In this document: positions 45,628 through 55,739 of the stretch, in pieces | Layout: every line of letters starts with the position of its first letter | Numbering within the stretch: the stretch's first letter is position 1 | From: Asparagopsis taxiformis | Taxonomy: Eukaryota; Rhodophyta; Florideophyceae; Bonnemaisoniales; Bonnemaisoniaceae | DNA length: 64,000 nucleotides | Assembly: GCA_030407315.1 (NCBI GenBank) | Contig: JALQPE010000476.1 | Span: 89,404-153,403, forward strand | Direction: 5' to 3' | Notes under the pieces: generated by a model | Seen by the model: the letters and a program-made list of their open reading frames with translations, nothing else | Told to the model about the DNA's origin: nothing | The model's database searches: none | Program-made: the position numbers and the translations under genes

Positions 45628-47425
45628 CATGTAAAAGCTGAATGTTTATCCCATATAGCGATGGAAGTGATGTTTGAAAAATGAGGAGAGCTGAAGATGG
45701 AAAAGGGGAAGTGATGGCAAGATGTGCAGGTGGACGGACGACCGGGCACGGAATGTTGAACTAGTTGACGAACGGTGGCGCTTTTATGGTACTGAAAGAT
45801 CTTTTACCTGCAGGTAACGCCATGGCGTTATGGACGGCAGTTGTTAACGAACGCGGTCCAAGTACAGGGCAGAGAGGAAGTTTTGTACAAGACACGTTTA
45901 GAGTGCGATTAGCAGGTGTTTTATGTTTGTGAGGGAGTTGGACGTTGTGGTTATGCACTAAGCGAAAGAACGGATAAGTGGATTTTGTGGCAATTTTTTA
46001 TGTTGGAGTGACGAGTTGAGTGTCAAGATGGTTTAGTAGAATTAGGGGCAGAAAGGGGGCGTGAAGAATATTGGAAGATGCGACTCATAGCACGAGTTCA
46101 GCGAGATGATAACGCAGTATATAAATTTAACTGCTACTCGTACAGACCGTAAGTCAACGCATTTGCTGCAACAGAATAGAGCGCTGCACTACAGTTATCA
46201 GGCTCTATAGGACCCATCCAACAAGCGGCACATAACTCGCAGCAACAAGCACCCAAATCAGCACCAGCGCATCAAGATTACAATCTCACCGACCGTAGTA
46301 GTAGTTCTAAATATGATATCGCGTCTCCGTCTCTCGCGCCCCCACTTCTCCCTATCGTCCCTCCGTGAAACCAAGCGAGCGCTTTCCCACCGCCTCCTCA
46401 CTAGGCACGCTGCGCATGCTCGACTATCTCGCCACCGTTTCCTTTGCACACTCGGGCGCCATCCTGGCCGCGACGGCCGGTCTGTACGTTTCCAGCATGC
46501 GCATGCCACAACAATATCAGCGCTGATATTGTTGTGGAAGACTACCGCGAGTAATTATATTGATTGATAGGTAGTGAGGGTGAGCACGGGAATTGAAGTA
46601 CTTGCATCACTTTGCAACTTTTCGCTCCCATCTCCCTCTGTCATACTGACAGTTACAAGATAGATAGATTTCTTTTGCATTAATTAGTGGCGGGGCGAGA
46701 ATCGATGTAGATTAATCTACCCAATTAATTGGGACGGCGGCTGAGTAACAGTGTTCAATGCAAATGTGAGCCCACAATATTCGGCGATAGTGCCAATATG
46801 GTTCATTCGGATCGTCCGGGTGCCGAAACAGCAGATTCACCATTCATTCACTTGTTCATTACTACCTCATGTTTCGTGTGATGTGCACTTCAATGCTCCA
46901 AATCATCACACCTACCCAGCCACCTTCCTTCCCCTCCCGAATCCACCCCAATAATTTCAACACTTCTGCCGAACACACAGAACTCTCCTCTATCTGCTCT
47001 GTATTTAACAGACGCCTCAGCCCAGCTCGAATACTTTAACCTATCCAACCATGGTTGGGTAGGGTGCTAAGGTGCACCCTACCAAACAACCACTTTCTAC
47101 CACTTCAGACGTATCCCAAACTTTCCTTCTCACTCATCCCCACCCGACTACCAACTCCGCAGCACCCATGACAACGATATACAACACGTCATCTTGCCGT
47201 TCCCAGACCTCTCCCAGGTCGTTGTACACACCGTCGCAGTGGACATTTCTGCGACGCACGCCTTCTGTCCCCATCATCCCCTGCCACGCAGTACATCAGC
47301 AAGCTGCCTCCGCCACCATAAAAGTAAAAAATGCCGAAAAAAAGATTGTAGAAGGGTGGAGCAATGAAGCTGACATTAAATAGAAGAATCCGCACTAAAA
47401 GGAGGCCGACTCGCTCAAGACTGAC
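45628..47425. other. CACTA interior without supported gene
   Basis: Contains the 32-nt palindrome at 46506-46537; otherwise nothing clear. Confidence 0.45.
46506..46537. repeat. perfect 32-nt palindrome
   Basis: CCACAACAATATCAGC and its exact inverse, with no spacer. Confidence 0.9.
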
Positions 47426-47728
47426 ATGGCAGCAGAGCGCGCATTTCTCAAATGGCTATGGACGGCGATGCACATCGAGGCCATCAGTACGTTTGCCATG
47501 GAGAAGGGCCACAGGCGGGCGGGAACTGCAGTTTTCAATGTCGCATTGGTGGCCGCCTTCACAGTTGTTGTGCTCGGCACTTTTTTGTATTACCGAAGTC
47601 GAAAGGCGCTGCCCACCGGAGAGATGGCACACATTCCAGTGGTGTTGAGGGAGCACAGAGCGTTAGTTCTAGTGGGAGCTCTGGCTGTTGTGATTTTGTG
47701 TGCATCGGTGAATGGGGCCATGGGATGA
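47426..47728 (+). CDS. small membrane protein, DUF202-like
   Basis: The ATG at 47426 gives 100 aa. AAERAFLKWLWTAMHIEAIS at the start resembles the ERTFLxW...A block of DUF202 proteins, the membrane domain also found at the C-terminus of VTC polyphosphate synthase subunits. Two hydrophobic segments follow (VALVAAFTVVVLGTFLYY and ALVLVGALAVVILCASV), separated by a basic YRSRKAL loop, as in that family. The usual RT of ERT is RA here. It lies within the CACTA insertion and may be captured host sequence or a remnant of a longer gene. Confidence 0.45.
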   Translation: MAAERAFLKWLWTAMHIEAISTFAMEKGHRRAGTAVFNVALVAAFTVVVLGTFLYYRSRKALPTGEMAHIPVVLREHRALVLVGALAVVILCASVNGAMG

Positions 47729-47887
47729 TGGTACACGTGGCGGGCAACGCGTAAACATGACAGGGTGCGGAGTTTTTATACGTGTGGAAGATGTTGTGGA
47801 GAGTGTTTGCAGGAGAGGTGGATGGATGAATGTGTGTGGGTTTGAAACATGTCACGATGGAAATCATTGGGAAGGGACTGCTAAGCA

Positions 47888-48082
47888 ATGGGTTGTTTCT
47901 TGATCTCGAGCGTGCTCCTCTCCCTAACAAGCGCAGTCGCGTTCTTCGTCAGCATCTACGCGCAGCTAGCACTCTACTTCTACCACATCGTGGCCTATCC
48001 AAGCTGCGTTGACACCAATAACGAGCTCTTGATTGCCCGAATTGTATTGGATGTCCTCGTGTCCACCGTTGTGTGCGGATAG
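47888..48082 (+). CDS. very small membrane peptide, doubtful
   Basis: The ATG at 47888 gives 64 aa with two hydrophobic segments (SSVLLSLTSAVAFFVSIYA and IVLDVLVSTVV). No family recognised; may be chance. Confidence 0.2.
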   Translation: MGCFLISSVLLSLTSAVAFFVSIYAQLALYFYHIVAYPSCVDTNNELLIARIVLDVLVSTVVCG

Positions 48083-48689
48083 GTAGTTGGTGCGTAGTTG
48101 GGTTAGGTCACGGAGTTTGTAAAGGACTCGTAGCTCTTCGGGTGTGGAATCACGAGAATGGGAAGCCCGGCCAAAAAAGGTGATGTTTTGTGGTGCAGGG
48201 GCAGGAGTTGATCGGGTGCATGTTCGGCGTAAGTGATTGTAGCGTGGAAACGCGCTACAAGCAGATGGTCAGGTGGCCGACAAGAGTCAGAGTGGAGGTC
48301 TATACTGGCGCGATGAGGTTGTGGAGATTACAACAGAGTGAAAGGGTAGTTTGGTAGGCTGTTCGTGCCTCATCTGTCTGGGGCTCAGCGGCGAAGTGTA
48401 GTACTTGTTCATGACAGCTATTTTCTTTATTCCCATTGAAAGCTTTACTATTAACAGAACTACTAAATCAACTCAACGAAAATCTCAAACTCGAACTGTC
48501 GCTGCCAACGTGCATCAGTAGTGTCAATCTTTCTTTCTACGACGTCCTATTCAGCATCTAGGTTCCCTGCATCCAAATATCTGTAAAGCTCCATCACAAT
48601 TACTATAGTCGTATACCACACACCATTCCAATATTAACCTTCAAACTAACCCATTGCTCCTTATTTCCTCTCAAGTCTACTCCACCAGA
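48083..48689. other. no gene seen
   Basis: AT-rich CACTA interior before the right subterminal array. Confidence 0.45.
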
Positions 48690-49035
48690 CAGTGATGTCA
48701 ACCAATGTACGTTACTACCCGCAGACAATACAATTTGCTATCTACACTACTGTCTACAGATTTCCCCAGACAGTGCAGTAATACAGTACAATGTATTGTC
48801 TCAGACAGTAAAATGTACTGTCTGCACATACTGTCTGGCGGCAACACTTCCGGACAGTAAAATTTACTGTTCTGGACAGTAAATTTTACTGTTTTTGGTA
48901 CTGTCCAGATTTCGTGCCATTTTATTGCTGCAGCAGTATTCTGAAATTTCCAGACAGTAAATTTTACTGTCTCCGCGCACTGTCTTGGCCAGACAGTAAT
49001 TTTTACTGTCTCAGACAGTAAATTTACTGTCTTTT
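48690..49035. repeat. right subterminal ACAGT/ACTGT palindrome array
   Basis: Repeated AGACAGTAAATTTTACTGTC-type palindromes, denser toward the right terminus. Same core motif as the left subterminal array in inverted overall arrangement. Confidence 0.85.
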
Positions 49036-50060
49036 TTCATTCCCAACACCGTAGTGATGCTATGCATAGCATTGAGACGATGCAGTCCGTCGATCACGGT
49101 CACGTTCGCATTGGCATGGAATTTGCCATTCTGGAACAGACGCGTGTCGGCGGACAAATGCGTGTTCTGCGACCTCAGCACCGTCACAGTGATACGCGAA
49201 GAGCTCACATACCCCACCGCCAACATATTGTTGCGCAGGTCCTCCACGTGGTCTTCTTTGACATCGCGAAGGGTCACGGCCGGTTCCACTAGCTGCCTCA
49301 CCAACACAGTCGCTCCTTCTCCGACGTAATCCGACGTCACAAACTTGGGCACCATAATTTGCGTCCCCTGCTGCTCACGAATGCTTTCCGCCACCTCCGG
49401 TTCGTCGTCCACCTCGGTTACGTCCTGCGTAGTAGCTTCGGTGACGTTGGAGCGAGCAGGGTGCTTCGTGCCTCCACTGGAGGCTCTGGCAGAGCGAGCA
49501 GGGCGCTTCGTGCCTCCCGAAACCGGGACGGAGCGTGCTGGATGCTTCGTACCCCCCGAACCAGTGATTTCGCCTGCTGGACCGGTACTGGGCATCCGTC
49601 CCGAGCTGGCCTGGTTCGTCGCTGCGTTGAAGTTTGACGCTGCAGCAGGGGTACGAATGTCGCTAGAGCCATCCTCCGCAGCGGGGCGCATCATCCGAGT
49701 ATCCCAAGGGTAAAACGCCGCGGCGTATGCTCCACCCATCGTCTCCGGCGGTCCCTCGGCGCCATCAAACATGTACGGGAACGGGAGGTCCTTGAACTTG
49801 TCCTTAGTCGCAATGTTGCGCACGACGATATAGTCGGCCTCGTCGGTTTCCGGCAGCTTGTGGTTGTGCAGCGTGCGCGGAAGGCCAACATCGCCACCAG
49901 CAGTGCTCACCGAAGCCGTCCCAATATGCACAGCCGCACCGTCCACGTCCGCAAACAAGTCGACATCGACGCCGCGCTTGAGTCCGCGCGACTCCGCTGA
50001 CGCGCTCACTTGATCGCCGCAAACCGTTGAAAACAAACTGCTGAAATGCGTATCCGCCAT
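49011..50060 (-). CDS. 5' part of split ParB-2OG dioxygenase gene: ParB-like domain
   Basis: The ATG at 50060 (MADTHFSSLF) is the likely start. 334 host codons run to 49059; the last 16 codons and stop at 49011 come from the CACTA terminus. Residues 1-160 are unknown. About 165-205 contain three SGGTK(H/R)PARS repeats, a basic Gly/Pro motif reminiscent of AT-hook-type DNA binding. About 250-334 are ParB-like: VRQLVEPAVTLRDVKEDHVE, the AVGY turn, and VIDGLHRLNAMHS, matching the ParB GxxR (DGxHR) nucleotide-binding motif. ParB-fold proteins bind DNA, act as CTPases or nucleases, and in phages accompany DNA-modification enzymes. The protein is cut right after the helix following DGLHR; the continuation is at 33787 downward. 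Confidence 0.7.
   Translation of the reverse strand: MADTHFSSLFSTVCGDQVSASAESRGLKRGVDVDLFADVDGAAVHIGTASVSTAGGDVGLPRTLHNHKLPETDEADYIVVRNIATKDKFKDLPFPYMFDGAEGPPETMGGAYAAAFYPWDTRMMRPAAEDGSSDIRTPAAASNFNAATNQASSGRMPSTGPAGEITGSGGTKHPARSVPVSGGTKRPARSARASSGGTKHPARSNVTEATTQDVTEVDDEPEVAESIREQQGTQIMVPKFVTSDYVGEGATVLVRQLVEPAVTLRDVKEDHVEDLRNNMLAVGYVSSSRITVTVLRSQNTHLSADTRLFQNGKFHANANVTVIDGLHRLNAMHSITTVLGMKKDSKFTV
49044..49058 (-). repeat. right CACTA terminal inverted repeat with AT target duplication
   Basis: CAACACCGTAGTG at 49044-49056, then AT at 49057-49058. Perfect inverse of the left end. Confidence 0.85.
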
Positions 50061-50344
50061 GGTTGTTGAGTTGGAAAGGAAAAGAGATGGTTGACGTTGA
50101 CGTATTCGAGTGATGTGGATGGTATGTTTCACGTTAAGTTGAAGAATGGTCGTGAACGCCAATCGCTGGAAATAATAACACAATACAACCGAAATTTTGT
50201 TAGGTACACACCTATCGTGACCGCTGGAATGCAAGACAGGCAATCGAGATGTGAGTGTCCGTTCAGAACGGGCCCGAGTCGGGCTCTCGAAACCTGACGA
50301 GGTGGCGTGAAGCAGGCAGTGTCCTTGATGTGTAATGTGTTAAA

Positions 50345-51500
50345 ATTACAGCTGTCAAGCTAGGCGGCTTTTGGGGCGGCTGCGAGCACCCCTTTATCCG
50401 GGGAACACCCTGATTTGAGTTAAAATTTGGGCTATTCTCAAAAACATGCACATGTGAACATGTTTTTGAGATGGGGGTGTGCCGTACGGCACAATCGACC
50501 CGCCCAAATCGTTGATTTTTGCAAGATTTTTTGTGCCCGAAATTTTAGAATTTCTGGGCTGGCCAGCAGTGCATCTGAGATGGACATCCACCGGACGTCC
50601 ATTTCAGGTTGGTCGTGTGCTGCCTACATCCACGCATTGCAGCAACTAAGCAGGCGGGTTCACTACTAATATAAAGTGCACGGAATATGAGTAACGTGAT
50701 GGGTGAGTAGTGTTTCTGTTGAGGGAGTAAGGCGGGACCATGATGAAACACGGAAGAAGATTTCTCCCTAGCATAACTTAGGCTTGAAGCCTGCAATCGG
50801 CCCATCTTCCGGCGCCATTTAGCCTCACAGTTAGTGCTTACAGAAGCCAGTGATGACCCCGCTCGGGGCGGCGGCCGGTTCCTGGGGCCGTTGTGGCCAA
50901 ATTAGACACCCTGATTTGAATTAAAATTTGGGCTATTCTCAAAAACATGCACATGTGAACATGTTTTTGAAATGGGGGTGTGCCGTACGGCACAAACGAC
51001 CCGCTGAAATCGTTGATTTTTTACAATTTTTTTGTGCCCGAAATTTTAGAATTTCCGGGCTGGCCAGCAGTGCAATCGAGCTGGACATCCACCGGACGTG
51101 CATTTCAGGTTGGTCGTGAGAGAGTGGGGTGGGACCATGATGGAACAAGGACCAAGACCTGTCCCTGGCGTATTGAGCCTGAAATTGACCCTTTGTCAGA
51201 CGCCATTTAGCCTTACAGTTAGTGCTTACAGAAGCCAGTGACAACCCCACTCGGGGCGGCGGTCGGTTCCTGGGGCCGTTGTGGCCAAATTAGACACCCT
51301 GATTTGAATTAAAATTTGGGCTATTCTCAAAAACATGCACATGTGAACATGTTTTTGAGATGGGGGTGTGCCGTACGGCACAATCGACCCGCTGAAATCG
51401 ATGTTTTTTGCAATATTTTTTTCTGCCCTGAATTGTAGAATTTCTGGGCTGGACAGCAATGCAACTGAGCTGGACATCCACCGGGCGTCCATTTCAACTT
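50345..51500 (+). repeat. hairpin repeat array II (A-B-A units) with terminal ~75-bp motif
   Basis: Three units of the same family as array I. Hairpins lie near 50434, 50935 and 51323 (spacing 501 and 388 bp). The left end carries AATTACAGCTGTC...GCGAGCACCCCT, whose inverse closes array IV at 57070-57145. The array fills the 1.66-kb gap between the ParB-2OG gene start and the methyltransferase-SET stop. Confidence 0.9.
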
Positions 51501-51724
51501 GGTCTTGTATTTTGCATCTGCACGCATAACAGCAACCAAGCAGTCAGGTTCACTGCTCGGACGAAGTGCACCTAGAGTGTGAACGATTGGTTTTTGACAG
51601 GCGAGTACTGCCGAATAGGTTTCACCCTGGACTAATGGTGGCTGGACATTCTGCATTATATGATATACTTCAACTCTGGAACGTAGCTTTATTTGTAGTC
51701 GAAATGAAAACATCTTTCGTGACC

Positions 51725-54700
51725 CTAATTCCATGCTCTAAACGCTGTCCCATAATGAACGTAGAGCTCCTGCCCCGGACGGATATCGCGGATTGCACGT
51801 ACTACAATGATCTTCGGATTTTCTAGGTCCTTCGCCTTGAGCTTCTTCCCCGTCGAACCGCTGCTGTAGTTCTCGACAAACTCGACGTTGGCCATCCGCC
51901 TGGTGTCTTCCGCCGGAGTGTCCTCACCTCGCAAATACCGCGGGTCGTTGATGAACTGCGCCGAACAGAACGGAGCCGGAACAATCCAAATTGGATGCTC
52001 GATGTTTTCGTCGTCCTCCGCTGTTGCATACAGCTTGATAGCATACATCAAGAATGTTTCCTTCGTTATCGCCATGTGACCCTCTCCGTACGCGAACCTC
52101 ATCGACTCCTTGCTCATATCAGAGTACACAACAGTTCCGTAGTATGCACATACTTCGTCACCAACATTAAATGTCTGTTCAGCGAAGAGCCCTCTTCCTG
52201 CATTTGGATGCTTAATCAGCGATGGTCGAACGCTCAATTTTTTCGCAACACAATCGTGTGCCCGCATCACGCGAGGGTTTTCAGTTTGCAACCAGCGGCG
52301 CAGGGAAGGTGGCCAATAATGTACCGGTTTCTCCATGTGCTCGCGCGACGCAATCGACTCTGGGCACAGCTGCCAGAGGTACTGCCGAATATATTTCGGG
52401 AACCTCTGGTACAGGGGAAGGCCAGGTGGGGGTTCGATGATCCTGCGTTCCCTCTGCGTACGCATCGTGACAGAGGGGGACGCCAAGAACTTCTCAGCAC
52501 TCTGTTTCGCTTCTGTCGTGACCCTCATGTCAGTGTTGTTTGAAAGAATTACACGTGACATGACTGCACACAGCTTTGGAAGCGATCGTACCACACACAA
52601 TTTGTCCATGTCACTGCCGACGAAAACACGGTGCTCAGGCAAGCTCATAGCTGCTTTTCCCGTTGCGAAAGTGCCAGAGAATGGATCGACAACAATATCA
52701 CCAGGCTGTGAATGCTGGCTGATCAACTCCATCATGAGAGCGACGCTCTTCTGCTCTGCACGAACTCTGACCGTAGCACCGGTTGTGCTCCTTGTTCGCC
52801 ACACCATCTCATTCGAATCGATGGCGGGCATATTGATGGTGACGTTGCACCACGCCGGGTACGTGCCGTCCATGTATCCGTGGTTCCTATAGGCCACCAT
52901 CTCGCTTCCGGTCTTGAACGGAACACCTCGCTTCCAGAAGTGGATAGCGACCTCTGCCATGTTCATGCGTTGGTACCTCTTCCGCCCCGGCATTTGATAG
53001 AGGTGCCCAGGTAGTCGGACAAACAACAGAGGTACCTCGTCAACGAAGAAAACTGAATTCCGAACGACGTCCTCCTCCTCCTCGTCCTCCTCCTCATCCG
53101 CACTTTCTTCGCCACTGTGCTGCGATGCTTCGGAGTCCGAATTCATGGACGTAACCTCTTCTTCATCCGACCCGTCATCACTGGCAGCAGTATCGGTTGG
53201 GCCTTCTGACTGCGGTCCTTTGTACGTTTCCAAGTAATGGAACCATTCGTAGAACTGCAAAACCGAGCAGAACACGATGCCGTGGCCACCGGGGCGCAAC
53301 AGCTCGTCAAACACTTCGATGCTAGCCTGCATATCTTCTGCAGTTAGCCTGTCGTACGAAGAGTTGGAATCGTTCCTCTTACGACGAACATTGTAGGGCG
53401 GATCAGTCAGAATGAGCTGAACGTTGCCCGTGATGGGCACGTGTTCTCGGCTCTCGTCGGCACTGACCAAATCTTCGAAAGGGACGTCGTACACCCGGCA
53501 ATACTGACTCATTTTCGAAAGAAAGTCCTTTGCGAGAGCCTGCCCTTCACTTTCCTGCTCTTCTGTCGCATGGGGTGACGGTGACGGGGGAGACGGCCCT
53601 TGGGCAGTAAGACTGGTCCTCCCAGGTCCAAGTTGAAGCCTGGTTGTGTGTCTTGTCGACGGAACCAAACCTCTCCCTCCTGTGTTGCGACGAGTGGGAG
53701 TGTCATCAACCGGCTTGGGGACCTTTTCTGCGTCCGCGGCTTGTGGTGCCGGGCGGAGGACAGCCATAACGTCTTCGTCGAGGGTGTCAAAATACGCTGG
53801 CAGCTTGTCCGGATTTCCGCTTGAGAAGTATATTTCCAGTGCCCCCCAGCGGTCGGACTCCGGCCAGGTGTACAGGTCCGGGTTGACGATAAGAAACTGC
53901 AACCGGTCGAAGAACTTCCTCACAAGGTCCCTAAATGCACTGTGCTGCGCACTGGTTCTTGTCTCTACTTTTCCACCATATCCATCAGGATGAGATAGGG
54001 GAGCTTTGTTGTGGTAGAGATCTAGCTTCTGCTCCATCGGTGCGAATAGACCTTCATCGAGCACGTCAAACCAATGCTCACTGCTGTCGAAAATGATGTA
54101 CGGCGCCATCAACTCTTCGAAGCTGGAAAACTTTGCGGCGTAGGCCACATCGGTCCAAGCATGGTATAAAACTTGAACCACGTAACAAGCTCGATTAGTG
54201 CTTTTCCGATGGGCTGGGACGCGTGCGGCTTCGTTCCCCTCTTCGGCCGCATCTCCTATTCGGCGACGCGGCAGGTTCTTGTTGTGATTTCGGATGATAG
54301 ACAACGCTTGGAAATACATCAATACCTCGAACGTTTCCGGTGGAGCAAGAACGAAGGCGCTTGGTTCCCCGCGCTGCGGCGCCTGTAGTGGCGAAGGAAG
54401 CATGTTACATCCAATAAGGAAGGTCTGCGGCACGATCCCAGAAAGGATGCAGTGCTCAACCCATTGCCCGATACGCTCATCCTGTCTTGAAAACTCGGCA
54501 ATGGGTAATGCCAGACGAACAATCTGCTTGGCTCGCTCAACGTTCATCTCTGCCATGACGATTTCGGCAACATCCGCCTCGACTCCAGCATTCTTCGAAC
54601 GACCGCTGAAGGACATGCTGAGTCGACCTTGCAGCGCCACAAATTGTTCTTCCGTGCCCTGCGCAACCCAAGCGCCAAGGTCCGCGTATGTGAAACCTCC

Positions 54701-54922
54701 CGGCTTGTCCGTCAAGTCTGCGAAACTTGAGTGGGCGAATAAATCCAGCAAGAGGCGGAGGAAGTCTTTGCCAGCGAGAGTAGTTTCGCGGGCGGCGCGA
54801 CCTACGTTTCGACGTGTACCCATGTCACTAGAATCCTCCCAAGGGCTAGCGGGTTCGCGCAGAATTGGCACGGTTGCGTCGTCAACGATCGGATTGCTGT
54901 TGCGCCTGCGCTTATTCGTCAT
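51725..54922 (-). CDS. beta-class DNA amino-methyltransferase fused to SET domain
   Basis: The ATG at 54922 (MTNKRRRNSN) gives 1065 aa; the open frame continues upstream without a better start. Residues 1-420 are an unknown helical region. LTDPPYNVRRKR at ~505-516 is motif IV of N6-adenine/N4-cytosine methyltransferases, followed by LRPGGHGIVFCS. After an acidic insert (EESADEEEDEEEEDVV) and a target-recognition-like part come AEQKSVALMMELI (motif X) and VVDPFSGTFATGKAA at ~745 (motif I, SAM binding). The order IV-TRD-X-I is the beta class, as in CcrM and HinfI. From ~900 a SET domain follows: AGRGLFA, VGDEVCAYYG, FINDP in place of NHSC, and ELYVHYG near the end. One protein could thus methylate DNA and a protein such as a histone; activities and targets are inferred. 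Nuclear location is suggested by the basic N-terminus. Confidence 0.85.
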   Translation of the reverse strand: MTNKRRRNSNPIVDDATVPILREPASPWEDSSDMGTRRNVGRAARETTLAGKDFLRLLLDLFAHSSFADLTDKPGGFTYADLGAWVAQGTEEQFVALQGRLSMSFSGRSKNAGVEADVAEIVMAEMNVERAKQIVRLALPIAEFSRQDERIGQWVEHCILSGIVPQTFLIGCNMLPSPLQAPQRGEPSAFVLAPPETFEVLMYFQALSIIRNHNKNLPRRRIGDAAEEGNEAARVPAHRKSTNRACYVVQVLYHAWTDVAYAAKFSSFEELMAPYIIFDSSEHWFDVLDEGLFAPMEQKLDLYHNKAPLSHPDGYGGKVETRTSAQHSAFRDLVRKFFDRLQFLIVNPDLYTWPESDRWGALEIYFSSGNPDKLPAYFDTLDEDVMAVLRPAPQAADAEKVPKPVDDTPTRRNTGGRGLVPSTRHTTRLQLGPGRTSLTAQGPSPPSPSPHATEEQESEGQALAKDFLSKMSQYCRVYDVPFEDLVSADESREHVPITGNVQLILTDPPYNVRRKRNDSNSSYDRLTAEDMQASIEVFDELLRPGGHGIVFCSVLQFYEWFHYLETYKGPQSEGPTDTAASDDGSDEEEVTSMNSDSEASQHSGEESADEEEDEEEEDVVRNSVFFVDEVPLLFVRLPGHLYQMPGRKRYQRMNMAEVAIHFWKRGVPFKTGSEMVAYRNHGYMDGTYPAWCNVTINMPAIDSNEMVWRTRSTTGATVRVRAEQKSVALMMELISQHSQPGDIVVDPFSGTFATGKAAMSLPEHRVFVGSDMDKLCVVRSLPKLCAVMSRVILSNNTDMRVTTEAKQSAEKFLASPSVTMRTQRERRIIEPPPGLPLYQRFPKYIRQYLWQLCPESIASREHMEKPVHYWPPSLRRWLQTENPRVMRAHDCVAKKLSVRPSLIKHPNAGRGLFAEQTFNVGDEVCAYYGTVVYSDMSKESMRFAYGEGHMAITKETFLMYAIKLYATAEDDENIEHPIWIVPAPFCSAQFINDPRYLRGEDTPAEDTRRMANVEFVENYSSGSTGKKLKAKDLENPKIIVVRAIRDIRPGQELYVHYGTAFRAWN

Positions 54923-55229
54923 AATGGAATGAGTGGAAAATTCGGTACAGGATGGCGACCGCTCGGCGAGACAGTCAAATTTGACGACGTATCTCGTGAC
55001 GTTTGCACTCTTTCGTGAGGAACACTGGTTGATATCGAATGGAACAGAGTATACGGGTACACAGCACTGGAAAGGTCTTGAAACCCGTAACCGGTGTAGG
55101 TAATAAGTTGTGACGGATACGTGGTAGAGAAAAAATTTTAAAAAGATTGTGATTCCCTGCCTTTGAGTGTTGTACTGCAAGGCCGCCAGTCACATAGGTT
55201 GACACAGGTGCCTCACGCTTACCAGGTGA
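54923..55229 (-). other. upstream region of methyltransferase-SET gene
   Basis: Holds the presumed promoter. The reading frame stays open to 55180 without an ATG I would choose over 54922. No clear TATA box. Confidence 0.4.
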
Positions 55230-55440
55230 GCGACATCCGGACGGCCACTGGACGTGGGGATGTCCGACTCAGATGCATTGCTGGCCAGCCCAGAAATTCT
55301 ACAATTTCGGGCAGCAAAAATATTGCAAAAAACATCGATTTCGGCGGTCGATTGTGCCGTACGGCACACCCCCATCTCAAAAACATGTTCACATGTGCAT
55401 GTTTTTGAGAATAGCCCAAATTTTAATTCAAAGCAGGATG
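55230..55440 (-). repeat. hairpin repeat, single partial unit III (inverted)
   Basis: One core unit in reverse orientation: GGCCAGCCCAGAAATT, GTGCCGTACGGCAC, hairpin near 55376-55412. Ends at TTTTAATTCAAAGCAGG. Confidence 0.85.
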
Positions 55441-55739
55441 CAGATATTCGTCTTCTACCATTGTCAGAACACATTCGTATAACCACATTTGGAGAACCTG
55501 AGCCCAGAGCTATCGGTTTTGGCGGGAGCTAAGCCATATCTCATATAATCAGTAACTACTTCCCGCCAGCTGAGTGGTGGAACCCCTGCTATTTCTACCA
55601 ACGAGACATACGGGGTGTCAACTCGGCAATCGTATATGATTTGGGTGCTAAATTTATTCAAGAGACGAATGGGCTTCGAAAAGGAGCCCAACTACGTCTA
55701 CTTGTGATCCATGGGTATAGGACTATTCTATTCTTCTCC

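Larger units (their letters stand above)
33788..49056. mobile_element. 15.3-kb CACTA-type transposon inserted in ParB-2OG gene
   Basis: The ends are CACTACGGTGTTG at 33788-33800 and its exact reverse complement at 49044-49056. Both ends continue into arrays of ACAGT/ACTGT palindromes, the subterminal repeats expected of CACTA (En/Spm) elements. AT flanks both sides as a 2-bp target duplication (3 bp is more usual in plant CACTA). The flanking host frames join in frame when the element is removed. No transposase is recognised inside, so it would be non-autonomous or decayed. Cargo-like content: Sel1-repeat gene, DUF202-like gene, a small secreted protein gene, two broken ORFs and several hairpin repeat families. 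Confidence 0.85.

Noticed and set aside
54923..55180. N-terminal extension of the methyltransferase-SET protein
   Set aside because: No ATG better than 54922; the upstream residues look like untranslated sequence.
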